From Streptomyces sp. NBC_01431 (GTDB lineage Bacteria; Actinomycetota; Actinomycetes; Streptomycetales; Streptomycetaceae), in assembly GCF_036231355.1 (NCBI RefSeq), contig NZ_CP109496.1, forward strand, positions 248,001-312,000: 64,000 nucleotides of DNA, in the 5' to 3' direction. The notes under the pieces were generated by a model. The model searched no databases. It saw nothing but the letters and a program-made list of their open reading frames with translations, and was not told the DNA's origin. Positions 61,767-64,000 of this stretch are shown here, piece by piece. How positions within the stretch are numbered: position 1 is the stretch's first letter; every line of letters starts with the position of its first letter. Made by a program: the position numbers and the translations under genes.

Positions 61767-62723
61767 ATGCAGTTGTACGCGGTTTCGTCCTTCGAGTTCA
61801 ACTCGGCGCCCTCGGCGTGCGATTGCCTCGCTCACCGGTTCGGGAACGCGGCCGACCACCCGGACAGGGTGCGGCGGTATCCCTCGGACATGACGGACGC
61901 GCAGTGGGCGGTGGTGCGCGACGCCATGCCGGTGCCGGCCTGGCTGGAGGGCCGGGGCGGACAGCCGGAGGGCTACTGCCACCGGCAGATGTTGGACGCG
62001 GTCTTCTACGTCACCGACAACGGCGTGAAGTGGCGCTCCGTTCCTGCGGACTTCCCCGCCTGGGACCGCGTCTATGCGTTCTTCCGCAGGTGGCGGGAGA
62101 ACGGTCTGGCCAGGGAGTTCCACGACCGGCTTCGCGGCCGGGCCCGCGAGGCCGCAGGCCGCGAGAGCGAGCCGACTGCGGCCATCATCGACTCGCAGTC
62201 GGTCAAGGGAGCCGCCTCGGTGCCCGCCGCCTCGCGCGGTTACGACGGTGGCAAGAAGATCAACGGCAGGCGCCGGCACATCATCACGGACAGTATCGGC
62301 CTCATCCTGATGGTCCTGGTGACCGCCGCGGATGTCACCGACCGCCAGGCCGCCCGGGTCATGTTGCCGCTGCTGCGGGCACGGTTCCGCAAGATCACCC
62401 TGGTCTGGGCCGACGGCGGCTACACCGGCGACCTCGTCACCTGGGCGAAGGAGGAACTCCGGCTCACCCTGCAGATCGTCAAGCGCGGTGACGGCATGAC
62501 GGGGTTTGTGGTGTTGCCGAGACGGTGGGTGGTGGAGCGAAGTCTGGGGTGGCTGCTGCGCACGAGGCGCCTCGCCCGGGACTACGAGACGCTGCCCGCC
62601 AGCAGCGAGGCGTTCATCTGCTTCTCGGCGAGCATGCTCATGGCCCGCCGCCTGGCCCGCACGCCGGCCGCCGGCCAGACCCTCAGCACGCCGCGTCAGG
62701 GGCAGACGGCACGCGCGGCGTGA
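61767..62723 (+). CDS. IS5-family transposase
   Basis: A 318-residue DDE transposase: YPSDMTDAQWAVVRDAMPVP, MLDAVFYVTDNGVKWRSVPA, FPAWDRVYAFFRRWRENGLA, AAIIDSQSVKGAASVPAASR (first Asp), LVWADGGYTGDLVTWAKEEL (second Asp) and VVERSLGWLLRTRRLARDYE (Glu). The core looks intact. The last ~25 residues (after RRLART) are atypical, and the 3' end overlaps a convergent gene by 41 bases. This suggests the element is truncated on the right. Confidence 0.85.
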   Translation: MQLYAVSSFEFNSAPSACDCLAHRFGNAADHPDRVRRYPSDMTDAQWAVVRDAMPVPAWLEGRGGQPEGYCHRQMLDAVFYVTDNGVKWRSVPADFPAWDRVYAFFRRWRENGLAREFHDRLRGRAREAAGRESEPTAAIIDSQSVKGAASVPAASRGYDGGKKINGRRRHIITDSIGLILMVLVTAADVTDRQAARVMLPLLRARFRKITLVWADGGYTGDLVTWAKEELRLTLQIVKRGDGMTGFVVLPRRWVVERSLGWLLRTRRLARDYETLPASSEAFICFSASMLMARRLARTPAAGQTLSTPRQGQTARAA

Positions 62724-63216
62724 ACCGGCCCGACGGCAGGGCGGCCAGCCAGCCCCGCTCGACCAGCCGCTTCGCCTTCGAACGCACCCCCTCGATCTTC
62801 GCCGGCACCAACTCAAGCCCGAGCCGGTCCGTCATCTCCTTCGCCATCAACCCCTCTTTGCCATCAGGGAGTCCGCCCTCCAGTAGCTCCACGATTCGCC
62901 GGTAGTCCGGCGCGAGCGCCCCAGTTGTCGCCCCCTCCCGCCACCTCGACACGATCGAACCGGCAACCGGGGCCCTGCCCTTGGTCGCCGGAGCCTTCGC
63001 CGTCACGTTCTGCGGAGCGTCAACGGGCACCTCGATCACCGCCCCCGGAGCGGCCAGAGCCTCCGCCAGCTCGGCTTGGGCGATCACCCGCCGTTCCAGC
63101 ACCGTCTCCGCCTCGCGGAGTTCGGCCAGGACCCGGTCCGCTTCCGCCTGGAGCTCCTCCACCCGCACCCGGGCAGCCGTCTCGCGTTCCTCCAACAACC
63201 CCATCACCGAAGCCAC
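62683..63216 (-). CDS. Coiled-coil protein with C-terminal winged-helix-like region
   Basis: A 177-residue protein from a GTG. Residues ~5-55 form a coiled coil (LLEERETAARVRVEELQAEA, DRVLAELREAETVLERRV). A Pro/Ala linker leads to DYRRIVELLEGGLPDGKEGL, MAKEMTDRLGLELVPAKIEG and VRSKAKRLVERGWLAALPSG, a helix-turn-helix followed by a wing-like end. I recall such proteins beside actinobacterial transposase genes, but their role is unknown. The 3' end overlaps the IS5 transposase on the other strand. Confidence 0.65.
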   Translation of the reverse strand: MASVMGLLEERETAARVRVEELQAEADRVLAELREAETVLERRVIAQAELAEALAAPGAVIEVPVDAPQNVTAKAPATKGRAPVAGSIVSRWREGATTGALAPDYRRIVELLEGGLPDGKEGLMAKEMTDRLGLELVPAKIEGVRSKAKRLVERGWLAALPSGRFTPRVPSAPDAAC

Positions 63217-63271
63217 CGGTCATCTCCGCATCGCCGAGCGCGAACTGGTCGCCCGAACCCACAGACACAGG

Positions 63272-63295
63272 CTCTGACTCTGACTCTGACTCTGA
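63272..63295. repeat. Hexanucleotide tandem repeat, CTCTGA x4
   Basis: Four exact copies of CTCTGA about 60 bases upstream of the coiled-coil gene's GTG. Such a run can change length by slippage. Confidence 0.85.
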
Positions 63296-63872
63296 CCACC
63301 GGCGAACCGCTCGTACATGTCGTGGTTCTTCTTCCATGCGGCCTCTGAGTTGCGGGCGGGAGAACCTCGCGGCGGCCCGCGCCTACTTCGCCACGGCCCG
63401 GGACCCTGGCCGCACCACGCCACGCCACCGCGCTCGACAGACCGTGACCAACGACAACGAGGGCCTGCCGAACCAGAAGTGGGCCCTCAAAAACTTCCGG
63501 TAAGGGCCGCTTAGTCCCGAGCCAGGGGCGGCCCAGCACTCCCGGGCTCGGCAGGATGTCCCTTCGGGCAGCGCCGGGCCGGTGACGCGGTCCGGATCCG
63601 GCGCCCAGCCACATATCCACCCCGCCCGGCCACCGGCAGAACCATGATCGCGGCCCGCACGGCGCCGGGGGCGGCCGGGCCCCGGCGCCCAGGACGGCTG
63701 CGTACTGTCCGGTGGCCGGGGTAGCCGGGAGCCCGGTACGGGGTGCTACTCTGCGAACAGCACGTGTGTACGCCCCTTCTTCGCGGCGTCCGTGCTGGTT
63801 TCCTCCCGGTGCCACCTCCAGTGCGGTGCCCCCCGTTTCCCCTCCCGGCCACGGCACGGCCCACCCGGATCC
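63296..63872. other. Gap, no supported gene
   Basis: Around 63340-63400 one + frame reads SCGRENLAAARAYFATARD, which faintly recalls IS6-type transposases, but the rest does not agree. Otherwise nothing recognisable. Confidence 0.4.
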
Positions 63873-64000
63873 ATGCGGACACCTCCGGATCCTCATCCGG
63901 ACGTCAACCCAGCGGATCCGTCCGGACACTCAACCGGTGCTGTACGGCTCGGACTTCTCCTGCGCCCCGTCGCGCGAAGGGACCCTCCTGTGCTCAGCAC
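63873..64000 (+). CDS. Possible 5' end of a gene leaving the window
   Basis: An open frame from ATG 63873 (MRTPPDPHPDVNPADP) runs to the window end without a stop. It is Pro-rich, has no clear ribosome site and no motif, so it may be chance. Confidence 0.2.
   Translation, partial: MRTPPDPHPDVNPADPSGHSTGAVRLGLLLRPVARRDPPVLS

Noticed and set aside
1..64000. A secondary-metabolite gene cluster
   Set aside because: Apart from a broken SARP-like regulator and a lone methyltransferase there is no synthase, cyclase or tailoring set.
1..64000. CRISPR array
   Set aside because: No regularly spaced direct repeats with unique spacers; the only regular repeats are the ~20-bp transposon-end units and the CTCTGA run.

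Overview
The window reads as high-GC actinobacterial DNA. GTG starts are common, Shine-Dalgarno sites are purine-rich, third codon positions are G/C, and the gene families are typical of Streptomyces: ECF41 SigJ, SARP/BTAD, DUF1152, DUF6183, DUF6325, eCIS-type cargo and P1B-5 ATPase-hemerythrin. All family calls come from reading the sequence; no database search was run. I see no rRNA, tRNA, CRISPR array or housekeeping operon. The density of transposase pieces and broken genes suggests an accessory region of a Streptomyces-like chromosome, possibly a chromosome arm or integrated island.

Layout. 1-1.6 kb is a graveyard: SDR, TetR, a Wadjet type II JetD C-terminus and a SWIM-type protein. 1.7-6.4 kb holds working genes: VOC protein, SigJ with an FAD oxidoreductase, and a membrane SpoIIE-type phosphatase. 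6.6-10.1 kb looks like the remains of a Tn5053/TniQ-type transposon, with ~20-bp repeat clusters at its ends, two TniQ-like pieces and two exported proteins as cargo. 10-18.4 kb carries DUF1152, an IS1182 inserted in a secreted-protein gene, an eCIS-cargo-like protein and another transposase. 18.4-21 kb is mostly relics. 21.2-24.8 kb has a P1B-5 metal ATPase with a C-terminal hemerythrin domain and a response regulator that has lost its output domain. 24.8-28.2 kb is IS3, TniA and resolvase debris around a GNAT acetyltransferase. 28.3-33 kb has a TetR/hydrolase divergon, a LuxR regulator and a TMEM175 channel. 33-43.6 kb mixes relics (including a frameshifted scabin-like ADP-ribosyltransferase) with an S1 protease, a MarR/VOC divergon and a membrane protein.

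44.0-50.1 kb is the cleanest functional unit. An IclR regulator and a perfect 20-bp palindrome are followed by two family III CoA-transferases and two acyl-CoA dehydrogenases, all on the + strand. Together they suggest activation and alpha,beta-desaturation of an unidentified carboxylic acid.

50.2-58.3 kb is a mobile-element cluster. It holds a chimeric IS481/IS256 transposase, a TetR/hydrolase divergon, an intact IS701 and, abutting it at the same CTAG, an IS5-type element whose matched inverted repeats enclose an extra inositol-monophosphatase-like gene. 58.3-64 kb has small membrane and stress-type proteins (GAP family, DUF6325, SHOCT), an IS5 transposase and a coiled-coil protein.
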